Notes: generated by a model not told the origin, from the sequence alone. 64,000 bases of DNA from Terebella lapidaria (GCA_949152475.1 OX424561.1:2852001-2916000); one strand, 5' to 3'. Shown: positions 11,780 to 23,772, counted from the first letter of the stretch. Numbers and translations are program-made.

Positions 11780-14700
11780 TTAGATCTCACTGTCTTCTTC
11801 CAAACCCTCGGCAGAAAACATCGGGTTCATCTTCAGTGTGGCGTCCAAGTAAGATGTGTCATCCATCTGTCAGGAGACGATAAACAAGATAAATAAATCA
11901 AGCATGAGTGAAACATAGAAAGTTATTAGCTTTATTTCTCATTATATTGATGAACAGATGAGTTCACATCTGTAACCTGCCCACACAAGTTAGTGTGAGT
12001 TTATGTAGTTTACATTATGTTGACATAATGTACTCGGTGACCAGCACATACCTTGGGCATGTTGCTGTAGAGGGGGTTACTAAAGCCCGAGTCGTCTCCC
12101 TTGCGTACAAACGTGGGGTCGGTGACGTCAATGGTACTGATCCCGGCCGCTGTGTTGTTGTTCGTCTGACCAGTGGCTCCCTCGGTGGACTGGCCATTCA
12201 TCTACAGGTGATGGGAGAAAGTGAGACGTTCTAAGTCTGGTCAATACAATAGCGGATATGTTTCGTAACTCACAAAACACAGTAGCATGATGTGGAGGTT
12301 CGTCCAAAAAGACCTAACCCTGGTCTGGCTTCTGTTCTATTCCAGTCTGTCATTCAAAAAGTTGGCCTATAATTTATGTACCAAGATTTATGTCTGGCAT
12401 TTAAAATTTTAACCGCATTCTATGGTCCCATATTATTCTAAACACTGGTTGCTTTTCTGTCATAATGCTGTAAACTTCCTTGAATTGAACTAGACTGAAT
12501 TGGAATAGCTATAGGACATCCATACAAATTTCCGGACGTTATCGGGCTCCATTATGCTACCCCCCCCCCCCCCCCCCCCCCCGCACACACAAACACACAC
12601 ACACCATGTATGGATCTCCCCCGTAGGTCGGATTGTCGAACCCTCGGACGTTCCCGGCCGCCATCGCGCCACCGAAGGAGATGTTGTCTTTGAACCCGAC
12701 CGAGGGACCGAGCTCGAACGTGCGTCGATCCTCGCTGAACCGCCGGAACGGCCACTGCAGGGGAATGTTCAGCTTCATCCGGCTGTGGGCGGACAGTACA
12801 GAGAGTATGGTTGAAAACATTCGTGCCTAGACGGGTAACCATTAAGTCCCTTGCTTTTTGACCTCAAAAAATCGAATGGGGAAGTTCTGTATATATCTGC
12901 TTATATCCTATTGCATGCAATGCATTCTACTAGGTAGGTAATACTAAAGTAAATTGGTCAGCCCTACTATTCTTTCTTTTTTCTCCATTTAACTGAGAAC
13001 ATCTGAAGACAACAAGTATTCCAGAATGCAGTGTCTATACCTGGTGCGGTCCGGCCGCTTTCTATCTATGAAGCAGTACATGACGATCAGAATGATGACG
13101 ATGATCGCGAAAAGAGAAACAACCAAACTGGCAATGCTCCCCGCACCCCATTTATTGGATGAACCTGTTAGGGGGAATATAATACAGAGACATCAGAAAA
13201 CATGTGTAACAGTCAAAATCCTGTAATATGTGTTTGCATTGACTACTGTCGAATGACATGCTTAAACCTGTTTGTTTGTGTGGACTAGTCCCTCCTCCAC
13301 CTGACCCTCCAGCATCTGTGGTTGTCATGGTAACTTTCACAATCCGGTATCGACTGAACCCTGTGTCATCTGGAAGACAGGAGATTTGGATATTTGACAT
13401 TACAACCCAAAATAGAGGTTCTCTCATGAGTTATTTTTCCTGTCTATTGCAGTTGCTAGGCAGCTGTATTACACACCTGGTCGTACTTTCTCCCTGACGA
13501 TGGTTGCTAGGCGCCCAGCAGTTCCTGTCCCATCCAAGTCCTCGATAACGACCTGTATCTCCTCGGACGCCAGGCGAGAGACGACCACGCGTACAGATGG
13601 CTTCATGTCCTTCAGGGACCAGGGTCAACAACATTACACAGATGATCTGGTGATGGGATGAACAAACAACACTTCTCGGCTTGTATTTACAATCACGTTA
13701 CCCTTGAAATGGTTGCATATATAGCATTCTCTAGAGATTTTAACTTGAATCCGGCTCCATACGTCATACGCATAATGACTCCTGCAACACAACAACAAAA
13801 GAAGAAAAAAATTTCACCCCATTTAAGTTGTATCAGTACAACCAACAATATTGCAAAACATTTCTGGATTTCATTTTCAGTTAGATCTATTTCTACAGTT
13901 TTGGAATAAATGGCCTACCACACAGGTGACAGCAGCTACCCTCCGGAATGACGGGGTTGACACAGAGCAGATCTGGGCAGTTCATCCTCTGAGTATCACA
14001 GACCTTCTCCTCTAACTGTCAGGAGGGGAAAACATATATGCACATACACATATGATTGGGCAATGCATTTCTCATTTATGGATGAATAAACATCCTGGTC
14101 ACACAGAGGTCCTCATACCTATCACAAGATGATTTTTTTGTTGGTACACAGATACAAATCTACCATGATCCACCCCTTTCCCGATATCCCCAGCTATTCG
14201 GAGGAGATTTGTTTCCTGTTTAAAATCACAACTACACCGTGCATTCCTTGATTTGATACCCCAGACTCGGGAACCCTCTGAAAACCACTGACCAGCCCAC
14301 CATCGTTGCCACAGGGACAGCCTGTGGGGTCCTGACACACAGAGTCCGCAATGTTCACACTTGTTGCGGCCCCGCCTCCCGACCGCTGGAACGCTGTCCG
14401 TCCCGCCTCCGTCCGTGTGTACGTCTGCAGGCTCCCAGTCGTGTAGTACTGGGGATAATACGTGTATATGGTTAATATCATAGTACACTTTGATTCTCAA
14501 AGTAAAATAACTGAAATAGTTGAAGTGGGTTGAGCTTTAAAACAGCCTTATTTGTCGGAGTGAACAAAGGAGAAACACAAAACTCTCAGTCACTGACAAT
14601 TAAGAAGTTGGATTTTATATATGTAATCTCGAATCTGTTGTACCCTGCCGCCAATAAGCAGCTTGCCGAGGTGGATGTCGACTCCGGACTGGAGGTCCAC

Positions 14701-16712
14701 GAGGAAGGCCCCGAGGTCTGGGAGCACAGCGACGTCGGTCTGACACGGCAACCGCTCCGTGGCGAGTCGGTCCGCGGCCTCTGACATACATGCCCCCTCC
14801 GGACCCGTCACCACGCACCAGTTGTCAGGGTCAAACCAGCTCTTGACAGTCGTCCCCGTGAACTCCATGTCTGTCGGGAATGATCCAGTACATGGTCAAA
14901 AACACAACTTTATTTTTTATTACATTAGGATGAAAATTGTTCAAGAATTTTGTTACATTCTCAATTTTTTTTTTTTTTCCCCCGAAGAAATCTGATTAAA
15001 CTTTAGTAGTCTGTTGGGCTCGTCTGCGTCAGTGCCTGTCTTCTCAATCACTGATTGTGCAAACACTGCCATGATGTCGAGTTCTGTACCTTGTCCCACA
15101 CATGATGCCGAGCTGTCAGCCTCACTGAGAAAACTCCACGACATATAGTCCGAGAGAACCAGCTCACCGTTCAGCGGCAAAACCTGCAACAGTCAGAGGG
15201 ATCGAAACCTAAACTGGTGATCAGCTAAGATGTCTCGTCATCAGAAATCCAATGGAGATACATTTCTGCTGTCATAGTAGACAAAAACAAGAGTGTGTTA
15301 TATCTATGTTATTATTCATTTTCCAAGGCCATACTGTAACTTTATCAGAAAGCCTTTCAATTTTTAATGCAGTATACAATGTATTATGCATGATGCATGT
15401 ATTATCCAGGATGCATGCAATTCTTGTGTATTTTGATTCAGAAATATTGAAGTAGTTCTGCTTCCAGTGTGATAAAATAGAAATTAATACCCATGCACCA
15501 CTAACAAGCTGTTTCCACTTGGTACTCCTATATGTGCATTTCTCCAGTATACATGTACAGTGGATCCTGTGTTAAAGACAACCTGTCATGAGAGACCACC
15601 CTGGTGGGAGATACCAATCTCCTTGGTTTATAGAATTTCTTATTAGGTAAATAAACTTGTTATGAGAGACCGCCTGTCATTTAAAACCACGACACATTTC
15701 TTGGAGGCCCCTTGGGTGGTCTTAAAACACGACCCACTGTACAATATATCCTGTGTCCTAAGGCCAGTGGTATTATAACACTGCCCTACCATCTCCTGCA
15801 TGGTGGAGTTGGTCTGCACGAACACAGATGGAATGGTTTCCGGGAACTTGATGGCATCGTTGGCACACGGGAGTCGGCCCGCATTCCAGTTAGCAGGGTT
15901 GTCGAAGTTAGTGTTAGGCTTCCATTTCTTGAACAACGCTTCACAACCACCTGTTCGACAAATCTTGAGTAGTATACATGCGAAACCAACATCTACATTG
16001 TATGATTATATATGATGACCTATTATGTGCCAAAACAAAACTGTGAAATCATGTTTAATGTTTCCATTGGGAAAAAAAAGTTACAATGACAAATTTTGTT
16101 TACATTCGACCCCTAGAAGCATAGACTTTGCTATCATTGTATACCATGTATACAGATTATTACAGATATACTATATAATATCTGGTCTCGGGAATCGCAA
16201 CAAATCTCATAACCACTTGGTGATGTACAACAGGCGTCACTGTTACCGTTGTTGGTCAGTGCACGAACAGAAGCTTAGGGCCTATATATATATATTGATT
16301 TTGTATGATTTTGTATTCGCGGAAGTTACCATGAAGAGGTAACCTCAATTTGAATTCTGCGACTTATCCCTGACCACATATATATGGGATTAGAAACCCA
16401 TACGATAAGCTCTCTTATGGATTTCTGATGGGATACATGTATATGAACTTCAATAGGGCCCACAAGTTCGAACATCAAGTTCACATGGATGATGTAAACA
16501 GCTGTAAATCTACCAGTTTCATGTACGGTATATAGAGTATATGACGATCTCACAACAAGAATTTTGGCCAACGCATTGTTTCATGCGGCGACCACTTTTG
16601 CTACTCTGGATCCCTGACGTTTACTTGTTTATTTATTACAAGTTCCCTGCGAAATTCAATACCTACCAATGATTAATCCATAGAAGCAGGCACAAATCAC
16701 ATATTTATTCAT
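11780..16712 (-). CDS. AMN: Amnionless, type I membrane partner of cubilin
   Basis: Amnionless carries cubilin to the apical membrane and links the complex to endocytosis (family knowledge). Exons in gene order: 16712-16667, 15950-15790, 15183-15090, 14870-14644, 14448-14293, 14015-13919, 13781-13702, 13609-13477, 13369-13301, 13164-13041, 12782-12605, 12201-12052, 11866-11780. All join in frame to 533 residues (human is about 453). A short signal peptide (MNKYVICACFYGLIIG) is followed by the signature FKKWKPNTNFDNPANWNAGR, PCANDAIKFP, VLPLNGELVLS and WFDPDNWC. A Cys-rich VWC-like cluster (CPCGND to GSCCHLCG), a Gly-rich stretch, one TM helix (SIASLVVSLFAIIVIILIVM) and a tail complete it. The tail carries two FxNPxY signals, GFDNPTY and GFSNPLY, plus KMNPMF. 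Not part of an operon; no shared promoter seen. Confidence 0.93.
12558..12604. repeat. Poly-C / CA microsatellite at the AMN exon 11 donor
   Basis: About 24 C followed by (CA)n on the plus strand. On the gene strand the exon 11 donor ATG|GTGTGT is itself part of the GT run, followed by poly-G. Homopolymer length is likely variable and prone to assembly error. Confidence 0.85.
15558..15739. mobile_element. Mariner/pogo-like MITE in AMN intron 2
   Basis: Ends CAGTGGATCCTGTGTTAAAG and the inverted CTTTAAAACACGACCCACTG-like right end, flanked by TA on both sides (15556-15557, 15740-15741). The near-palindromic interior includes GAGAGACC on both halves. TA target and CAGTGG ends fit Tc1/mariner-pogo non-autonomous elements. 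No coding. Confidence 0.65.
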
Positions 16713-17020
16713 CTTGCTGGTGAGGTTTCCAGGCAAACAACAAACTGATGTTGTTGTTGTGTATTACGGCCCGCCCGTTATCTCGAATGTAGGGGCGGAT
16801 CGATCCAGGGGGCGGATTCTGGATCCTGTCGTATCACAACAGTCGCAGAGATGTATTCATCCGCGCGCGTTGAAATATACTGGTCGTCAAAAGTTTGGAT
16901 TTTAGAATCCGACGATATTCTCACAATCCACCTATAGTGACCTACACGTAGATTAATCCGGCAATGTGTGATATCATGCTTCAAATTTGTCAGGAATGGC
17001 TCTGACAAGGTTCAAATACC
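16713..17020. other. Upstream flank of AMN
   Basis: Contains the presumed AMN 5' UTR and promoter (minus strand). I see no TATA box or other element I can support. Confidence 0.4.
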
Positions 17021-17678
17021 CGGCCACCTGTTTGAGATGGTGGAAATGTGCAATTGATTTCAATTTTCACGTGGTCAATGTTCGATCTATCTAGATACAT
17101 GCCAGCCCCGCTCAGACTCAACCGTGCATAGATATGGCCACTTGAAATAAATGATCTTGTTCACAAATGTTATACCGATTCTCGATGTAAATCGAGTCCA
17201 GGAATGCTAATATAAAACCTTTGTTCGAATGTCCATGCATACAATATACAGATTTGAGAATAAATTAACTAAACGCATTATAGACCCAATTCCGACTTTG
17301 GTTATAGTCCAGCTGTTTATACGCTATGTTTAGGGTGTATATTACTAGATCATTTTATTGAAAAGTGTTTATTTTACAACAAAATTTATTTCAACAATAT
17401 CAGTAATCAAGAACATATAACTTGTAAATGTGGGGTTTGTTCATGCACATAAATATAGGAAGAATACAATTGCCGTGAAATTTGATGTCATACTGAAGTG
17501 TGAATTGCTTATAGTCACGGGCTGATGCCTAGTTGGTAGTTCAATCAGTCAACATGACAGGGGTCTTATTGCAAATCTTTGAAGTGAATTGCTTCCCTTT
17601 TGATCTGTCTATGAAAAACTTTCAATTGGGGATGACAATTATTTTCAAATGTTGGCAGATCTATGATGTCGGTGCCTT

Positions 17679-17686
17679 TATATAAA
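17679..17686 (+). promoter_or_regulatory. TATA box of gene A, copy A
   Basis: TATATAAA, 124 bp before the shared ATG. The surrounding block CTTTATATAAAGCCTGATTG is the same in all four copies. Confidence 0.7.
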
Positions 17687-17802
17687 GCCTGATTGAGAGC
17701 GTGAACGTATTGATCACTTCACGCTATTCGAATTGGCACACATCATCAACAGCAGCTTTCACACTGTTTTGTGCCCACGCCCGAAAACAAGAACCATCCA
17801 AG

Positions 17803-18177
17803 ATGAAGTTGCTCAGACGCTACAATCGCGTGGGTTCCACTCATCTGAATCACACGAACAAAGAAAATCCAACTGACGTGAAATCTGGAGCCATCAGAGA
17901 TCCAATTTCCGTCGGTTCAGTTGCCAAGACAACGAGATGGCGGAGGACAGAGGCTACCAGGAGAGCCGGTAGCTGCAGGCAGAGGACTCCTCCCGTCATC
18001 AGCCGACTGAGGCAGTCCCATCGAACCAAGAAAGTGACCAGGCCCCAGAGAAAAGTGAGGGCCAGTCACCAGACAGACTGGAGTGGACTAGAATCACTAC
18101 TAGAGACTCACGTCAGCACCCTGATGTTTCCCTCCACCCAGAGGCACGTGGAAACCATACAGGACAACCTGACATAG
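17803..18177 (+). CDS. Gene A copy A: unrecognised basic protein, 124 aa
   Basis: Intronless frame starting MKLLRRYNRVGST and ending VETIQDNLT. I do not recognise the family. The start is chosen because AAGATGAAG is common to all four copies, while longer upstream frames are not open in copy C. There is no signal peptide or TM helix; it is rich in Arg, Ser and Thr. The N-terminal half varies between copies; the C-terminal ~65 residues (RQSHRTKKVTRPQRKV, TDWSGLE, STQRHVETIQDNLT) are almost constant. Relative to copies C and D it lacks three residues (EATRRAG versus EATLSTRRAG), an in-frame 9-bp indel. A TATA box lies 124 bp upstream and AATAAA about 63 bp downstream, so the unit looks like a complete short gene. 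Confidence 0.65.
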   Translation: MKLLRRYNRVGSTHLNHTNKENPTDVKSGAIRDPISVGSVAKTTRWRRTEATRRAGSCRQRTPPVISRLRQSHRTKKVTRPQRKVRASHQTDWSGLESLLETHVSTLMFPSTQRHVETIQDNLT

Positions 18178-18239
18178 TGGTGATGATCTTATAGAAGACT
18201 TCAGGCCTACTATCATTGGTGCTGTTTATCGTACGAATT

Positions 18240-18245
18240 AATAAA
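18240..18245 (+). terminator. Polyadenylation signal, gene A copy A
   Basis: AATAAA 63 bp after the stop, in a context (CGTACGAATTAATAAAGAAT) shared with the other copies. Confidence 0.6.
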
Positions 18246-19638
18246 GAATAGAAACTCTAGTTTTTATTACTCTTATAATTTTCTGACAAATTGGTTACTT
18301 CCACATAAAATTATGAATTGGTGTGCAGACAAGAAATGTGGCCTTAGTTTGGACTTTTTCAGCAAACTGTTTCATAGACAAAACTTTTACAGCAACCAAT
18401 TAGTAAATCGCATAGCTAGCTACCATCTAATACTGCGTGAATATCCAAGAGTCCATAGAAGTACAAAATACCTGTACAGGTGTTCTATTCAGGTAAAGTT
18501 AGAATTACTTTACTGTTTGGCTGAGGTAAGACAATTTACCCAGACTTCATCATGCTTTAAAACATTGTGGGTCTTGAAAAAAAAACATTCATTGAGCTTT
18601 GTTGAGTTGAAAACGTAGTAATTTTTCCGTCCCGAAGAAGACGTTTTGGCTGAGCTTCCACCCCACTTCACTCCAACAAGTGGATAAACAATAATCCCAA
18701 ATGTACCAACATACACATACGTAATATATTATTCATGCTCAACATCGGAATACTCTAGTGTTTTTGCTTCCATTGTCATATATTCATCGAGTAAAGCAGA
18801 AATATACTATTCGGCTAAACTATATCTGAGTTCTTTAATAAAGAATGAGTTCATTTGAATTGCACAACAAAGCTTTCCCCAACTCCATTTTGTCCATTAA
18901 AATGTTGGTTTGCTATTCCTTTTAGACAAATAATTTATCAGGAACTTCAACATTCGTTAGATCAAGTTATCAATTGGACGTGTTATCCAGCACATTCTCC
19001 AGCTGGAAGACCTGGATATCGAATGCTGAGGACATGTGTTGGACTTCAAAAGCTAAAACTTTCCTCCAATCAAACACAGGATTGGAGGATCTACTGGGTT
19101 ACGGAACTGAGTTGGTGATGATCAGTTCTGGTCTGTAATTCAGTGAGAAAGTGCAATATGATATGCAATGAAGGGAAATATTATTCACTCAATATTCCCT
19201 CGGGTTGTGACTGAAGCGGAAATCATTATTAAAATCCTTATGAACGGGGTCTCGATGATTTATTTTGACAGTTGCTGAAGCACATTGATCACTGGCTTTA
19301 AGAATAGCTGGCTCAGTCCATGAAGTATGCCGACACGAAAGTCTCATTGTGGTGCTGGTATTTTGTACTTGTTCAACCGAAAAAATGCGTGTATTGCTCA
19401 GGTCATTATAATACCTGCATTAATCATATTGCAGCTTTTCCTCTAATAAACACTCTATCACGCTAGATAAATACAGCTGTAATCACACTCGCTACCATTC
19501 ACACATTTGGGTGGTTTTGTGCTCCATTTTTTCATTATACAGCCTTCGATGTCTTCTAAACGCTGATACACTGGTAGGCCTACGTTGGTAGTACGATTAG
19601 ATGACATACCCACTTATATAAACAACTGTTTACATTAA

Positions 19639-20407
19639 TCACTGTGGTGAGACTGGATGCACTAACGATCGTTAGTGCATCCCGCAATGGCGAACCCACT
19701 CGCGGTTCGTTTGAATGTTCTTCATTTTCCCGATAATTACGATTGTGATCGATACACACATGTATACATCTGCTGATTCTTATGCGCACGAAACAACCGT
19801 TCGTTGCAAATACATGGCGATTTATGTTGGTTTGAGCATGAACAACTCGTCTGAAAAAAAGCCGAAAGATTCCCTAACGATTGTTTTTGTACAATCGAAG
19901 ATTCGCTAACGAACATGTGAAGATTCCCTAACGATCTTTTTTTTTTATTAATTCAAATCTACGTTATTTAAATGTCGAACGTGAAATAGGTTACCAATTG
20001 GCATGTATTGATGTGTACAGATGATCTTCTAGTACAGATTTTCTATTTTTAATGTGGCATTCGCTAATTTATGTCGCATAAATCAACGAATTCACAATGG
20101 TGTATGGTATGGACCTATTACAATATACACGTATTAGGCCTATATCGTTAGGGAATCTCACTTTTGTCGTTGGTGAATCTTATCGCTAATTCTTTTCCTC
20201 AACATATCTAAACAAAAAAGCGTGATCTGCTTGAAATAACCACGCATGTCTTTGACCAAAACACTAAGCTACCTTCAGAGTATCCATTTATCACAACTGG
20301 ACCTATCATTTGCTCAAATACGGTTAAAAACCAAACTGACCGTGTTTACTGTCTGCCATTGCGGGATGCACTAACGATCGTTAGTGCATCCAGTATCACC
20401 ACAGTGA
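19639..20407. mobile_element. TTAA-flanked non-autonomous DNA transposon
   Basis: TTAA at 19635-19638 and 20408-20411. TIRs start TCACTGTGGTGA and run about 50 bp. Each TIR contains a perfect 28-bp palindrome (19655-19682; 20364-20391) centred on CTAACGATCGTTAG. Copies C and D show the uninterrupted site (TTTACATTAATGTTCCATG). The interior (~660 bp) repeats CCCTAACGAT-type words and has no transposase. A TTAA target fits piggyBac or Kolobok. Confidence 0.7.
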
Positions 20408-20411
20408 TTAA

Positions 20412-21600
20412 TATTCCATGCAATTGATCTCAAGTGGTCAATTAGCAATCTGTACAGACGCCAGCCCCGCTTTGCCTTAAGATTGCGTATCGAGTATGAT
20501 CCACGTAATTTCAATAGCTTCATACCATGTGAAATTTTGGTTCACATCTCGGCCGTTTCATAAAAAACTTACATGAAATTTGGAATATATAATCTCTGTA
20601 TATCCGTGAAGCTGACGCGAATAAGAGATACACGAAACATTACATGGTGTAGTTTCTTAAACTACCCTTAAATTTCAAGTATCCCATCGATATTCATGTC
20701 AAATTGATGTGCAAATGTGTATATCTATTGCGATCCCCTGAAAATGTATTGTGCCGCTGGTCAGTGAAGCGCTAAGTACAGATCAGCGGATTATTCGTAT
20801 GTCAAATACCGTCAATGCTCAGCTGTCGAGAACGTTGTACTCAGGAGTGAGATGTTGTTTTGATTCTTGTTCTATACTGCATTTAGAAAATATTGGAGTC
20901 ACTGAATTCTTTATGTAGTTTGCGGCTGAGTTTACAATGCCAACGGATATAAACAATAACAATATTTTTATGAACCGCCTCTGTGGCCGAGTGGATGGGA
21001 CCGGTGGCTCTTGAAGCAACGAAGCTCAGAGGCGGTAGGTGACGCGGGTTCGATCCCCGTCACCGGCACAAAGTAGGTGGTGTTTTCATCCTGGCAACGC
21101 AAAGGTTTCTCCATTCGAATGTGCTTCCCAAATTCTAAATTGTCACCCGACGGGGGATGGGGAAGACAGGCAGAATTGCCTATCATCATGGACCGTCGTA
21201 AAATAAATCTGATTATTATTATTATTATTATATATAGACGTTATTAATGCGATTGACAATGAATTTCTTATGTCCAGTGTATCTTCTATGCGGAAGATAT
21301 ATAACATGCTATTTTAACCATCAAACTCCCATCAAGTGTTGAGGTAAATCCCGAAACAGGCAGTAGGTTATTGTTCTATGATATGTAGTCTAACCATAGT
21401 CAAGAAACTGTACCCTAAAACTGTCTGTTTCCTATGTAAGTTACATTTGATTGGCGGTGTATAACGTTCAGGATCTGTATGAATATCGACTGGGTCTTCA
21501 ATCTGGCAATTGGACAAGCCTTGTAGTCATGTATAGAACCTACGCAACAATTTTCAGCGAAATCTAGTATCAAACTGCAGAGTTATAGGCCAAACAAAAC
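20412..21600. other. Copy B-specific stretch with a SINE
   Basis: The first ~70 bp match the host segment, then an unmatched ~1.1 kb follows before homology resumes near 21560. Apart from the SINE at 20974-21233 I see nothing I can name. Confidence 0.5.
20974..21233 (+). mobile_element. tRNA-derived SINE (Ser/Leu-type head)
   Basis: The head resembles a class II tRNA gene: A box TGGCCGAGTGG, long variable arm, B box GGGTTCGATCCCC, ending CACCGGCA (21068). An unrelated body follows and an (ATT)n tail after AAAATAAATCTG. The acceptor stem does not pair well, so it is a SINE rather than a tRNA gene. Confidence 0.75.
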
Positions 21601-22262
21601 ATACCATAATTCTGCTGATAAGGCATGGATCCTGACTGATAAGCATCCTTAAATAACTGGGCCAGTGACCGTACGTAAAATACCGCATTCACAAATGCTA
21701 CCAATTCGTTATACAGTATGATATAAATCGAGTCAAGGAATGCCAATGAACATTTGTGTGAAATGTTCATGTTTACAGTATAGTATCTGGATTTGAGAAT
21801 AAATTAACTAAAGGGTTACATATTTAATTTAGAGTTAAGTGATAGATGGGATGTACGCTACATTGTTTGCTTATTTCAACAGCAAAGAAATACAGACTCA
21901 ATGGCATGGGCAAAATTAACATGATATGAACGAAAAGTAGTGAAAGGGTCCAGAACAAAGCAACTTCGCCTGGTTACCTGGTTACATCAGCAAATTCATT
22001 TGGATAATATCAGTCTGAAAATATTTGAACATATAACTTGTGAATGTATAGCGCCTATACATGCATTCAAGTGCATAAGGAAAATAATTGCCGTGGAATT
22101 TGATGTCATGCCAAAATGTGAATTGCTTATAGTCACGGGCTGATGCCTAATTGGTAGTTCGATAAGTCAACATGACAGGGGTCTTATTGCAATTCTTTGA
22201 AGTGAATTGCTTCCCTTTTGGTCTGTCTATGATTAACTTTCAATCGGGGACAACATTTTTTT

Positions 22263-23136
22263 GACATTAGAGCGTTGGGGGCGAAGCCCCCAACCCTCTA
22301 CATGTCTATGTGCTGACTTTTTCATGGAGGTTTCATGCCAACCTATCGACGCCCGTTTTGGCATGTAAACGTTTAGAAACCTACTTCAAATGAGAATTTT
22401 CTTCGTCCTTGACATGAAATCTCTCGAATTGATGGTAAACTTTGAATATTCCACACATGTAGAATGCATAAATCGATGTGTTAGGTTTGAGAAAATTACG
22501 CAAAATGCTGAGATTGTTTGGAAAACGTCAAAATGGCGGAGCCGATGGAAATTGACGTTCCCAGAATGCAAAGCAAATTTTACCGCAATGACGCGTATTT
22601 TGGAGCACACAATCTCCTGTGCAGCATCCATGTAAGCTTAGCTTGCGTGTGCCGTGTGGCATTCCTCGGTCTTATGAAGCGAACACAACGATTCGTCTGC
22701 GATGTTACGGCTACATTCACCATAATTTGACGTATTTTATATGTCAAGGTGTTGGGTTTGCGAAGCCTTCAGAAAATCCTTTATATTTTAAACTGGTCTT
22801 TTCATTAGCCCAGTGGGCATATATGTTAATTATCATGATATCAGATGCAGATATTCCTCATAGTTTAAAATATTTTTGAGGATATTTCATTAAGGTTTAA
22901 TACCATTTTAGCAGGAGTATCTGTTTCATTGAGTTCAAAATGAATGTTTACTTATTAGAAAAATATGAATGAAGTAGGCCTTTGCTTTCATCATAATATA
23001 CCATGTATACGGGAATGAATTGGAATCATTTAAGGGAGGATATCATGATGGTAGCATTTTTATTTGGGGGGGGGGGGGTAGAGTAGAATACATTCCGCTG
23101 TCTAGGGTGCTGATGGTGCGCTCGAGCTCTAATGTC
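22263..23136. mobile_element. Insertion with short inverted ends, unclassified
   Basis: Interrupts the host block between CAATCGGGG and GTTGGCAGATCT, which are close together in copies A, C and D. Ends are inverted GACATTAGAGC (22263) and GCTCTAATGTC (23136). Contains a hairpin GTTGGGGGCGAAGCCCCCAA near 22274, a G run near 23068 and an exon-like frame at 22533-22631. No target duplication identified. Confidence 0.45.
22533..22631 (+). pseudogene. Orphan first-exon-like frame in the insertion
   Basis: CAAAATGGCGGAGCC gives a good start context. The frame runs 33 codons (MAEPMEIDVPRMQS to LLCSIH) and ends exactly at CAT|GTAAGC, a strong donor. No following exon is seen. It may be a captured 5' exon of a host gene or the 5' exon of an uncharacterised gene; the family is not recognised. 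Confidence 0.3.
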
Positions 23137-23203
23137 GACTCTCACAGTTAGCTGTATTTTCTTGTTTTTACAAATGTTGGCAGATCTACAGTGTTCGTGC
23201 CTT

Positions 23204-23211
23204 TATATAAA
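23204..23211 (+). promoter_or_regulatory. TATA box of gene A, copy B
   Basis: TATATAAA, 126 bp before the ATG, in the shared block. It survives although an 874 bp insertion ends less than 70 bp upstream. Confidence 0.7.
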
Positions 23212-23329
23212 GCCTGATTGAGAGCGTGAACGTATTAATCACTTCACGCTATTCGAATTGGCACATCGATCATCAACAGCAGCTTTCACACTGTTTTGTG
23301 CCCAAGACCAAAAACAAGAACCATCCAAG

Positions 23330-23704
23330 ATGAAGTTGCTCAGACGCTACAATCGCGTGGGTTCCACTGATCTGAACCACACGAACAAAGAAAATCCAGC
23401 TGACGTGAAATCAGGAGCCTCCAGATATTCAGGTTCCGTCGGTTCCATTGCCGAAACGACGAGATGGCTGAGGACAGAGGCTACCAGGAGAGCCGGTAGC
23501 TGCAGGCAGAGGACTCCGCCCGTTATCAGCCGACTGAGACAGTCCCATCGAACCAAGAAAGTAACCAGGCCCCAGAGAAAAGTGAGGACCAGTCACCAGA
23601 CAGACTGGAGTGGATTAGAACCACTACTAGAGACTCACATCAGCACCCTGAAGTTTCCCTCCACCCAGAGACACGTGGAAACCATACAGGATAACCTGAC
23701 ATAG
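23330..23704 (+). CDS. Gene A copy B: unrecognised basic protein, 124 aa
   Basis: Same family and length as copy A, intact. An in-frame upstream ATG at 23258 would add 24 residues (MAHRSSTAAFTLF...), also possible in copy D but not in copies A or C. Differences from copy A include both silent and replacement changes (for example M to K in STLKFPSTQ). The C-terminal basic segment RTKKVTRPQRKV is unchanged. Gene B downstream is deleted, so this copy stands alone. Confidence 0.65.
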   Translation: MKLLRRYNRVGSTDLNHTNKENPADVKSGASRYSGSVGSIAETTRWLRTEATRRAGSCRQRTPPVISRLRQSHRTKKVTRPQRKVRTSHQTDWSGLEPLLETHISTLKFPSTQRHVETIQDNLT

Positions 23705-23766
23705 TGGTGATGATCTTATAGAGGACTTCATGCGTACTATTATTGGTGCTGTTTATCGTACGAATT

Positions 23767-23772
23767 AATAAA
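23767..23772 (+). terminator. Polyadenylation signal, gene A copy B
   Basis: AATAAA 63 bp after the stop, in the same context as copy A. Confidence 0.6.

Larger units (their letters stand above)
17020..19480 (+). repeat. Tandem host segment, copy A
   Basis: First of four homologous segments. It includes the shared ~650 bp upstream region (GCCAGCCCCGCTCAG, CACGGGCTGATGCCTA, CTTTATATAAAGCCTGATTG), gene A, then jumps from the gene A 3' flank (about 18315) to sequence matching 56860 onward. Gene B is therefore missing by an internal deletion. The remainder (18340-19480) matches 56860-57060, 57330-57500 and 58180-59215 of copy C without the SINE and small elements found there. Confidence 0.8.

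Noticed and set aside
12010-12842. Several short plus- and minus-strand frames over AMN exons 11-12
   Set aside because: They are shadows of the AMN exons in other frames; only the frames joining by splice phase were kept.
20977-21068. Functional serine/leucine tRNA gene
   Set aside because: A and B boxes are present but the acceptor stem pairs poorly and a SINE body with ATT tail follows.
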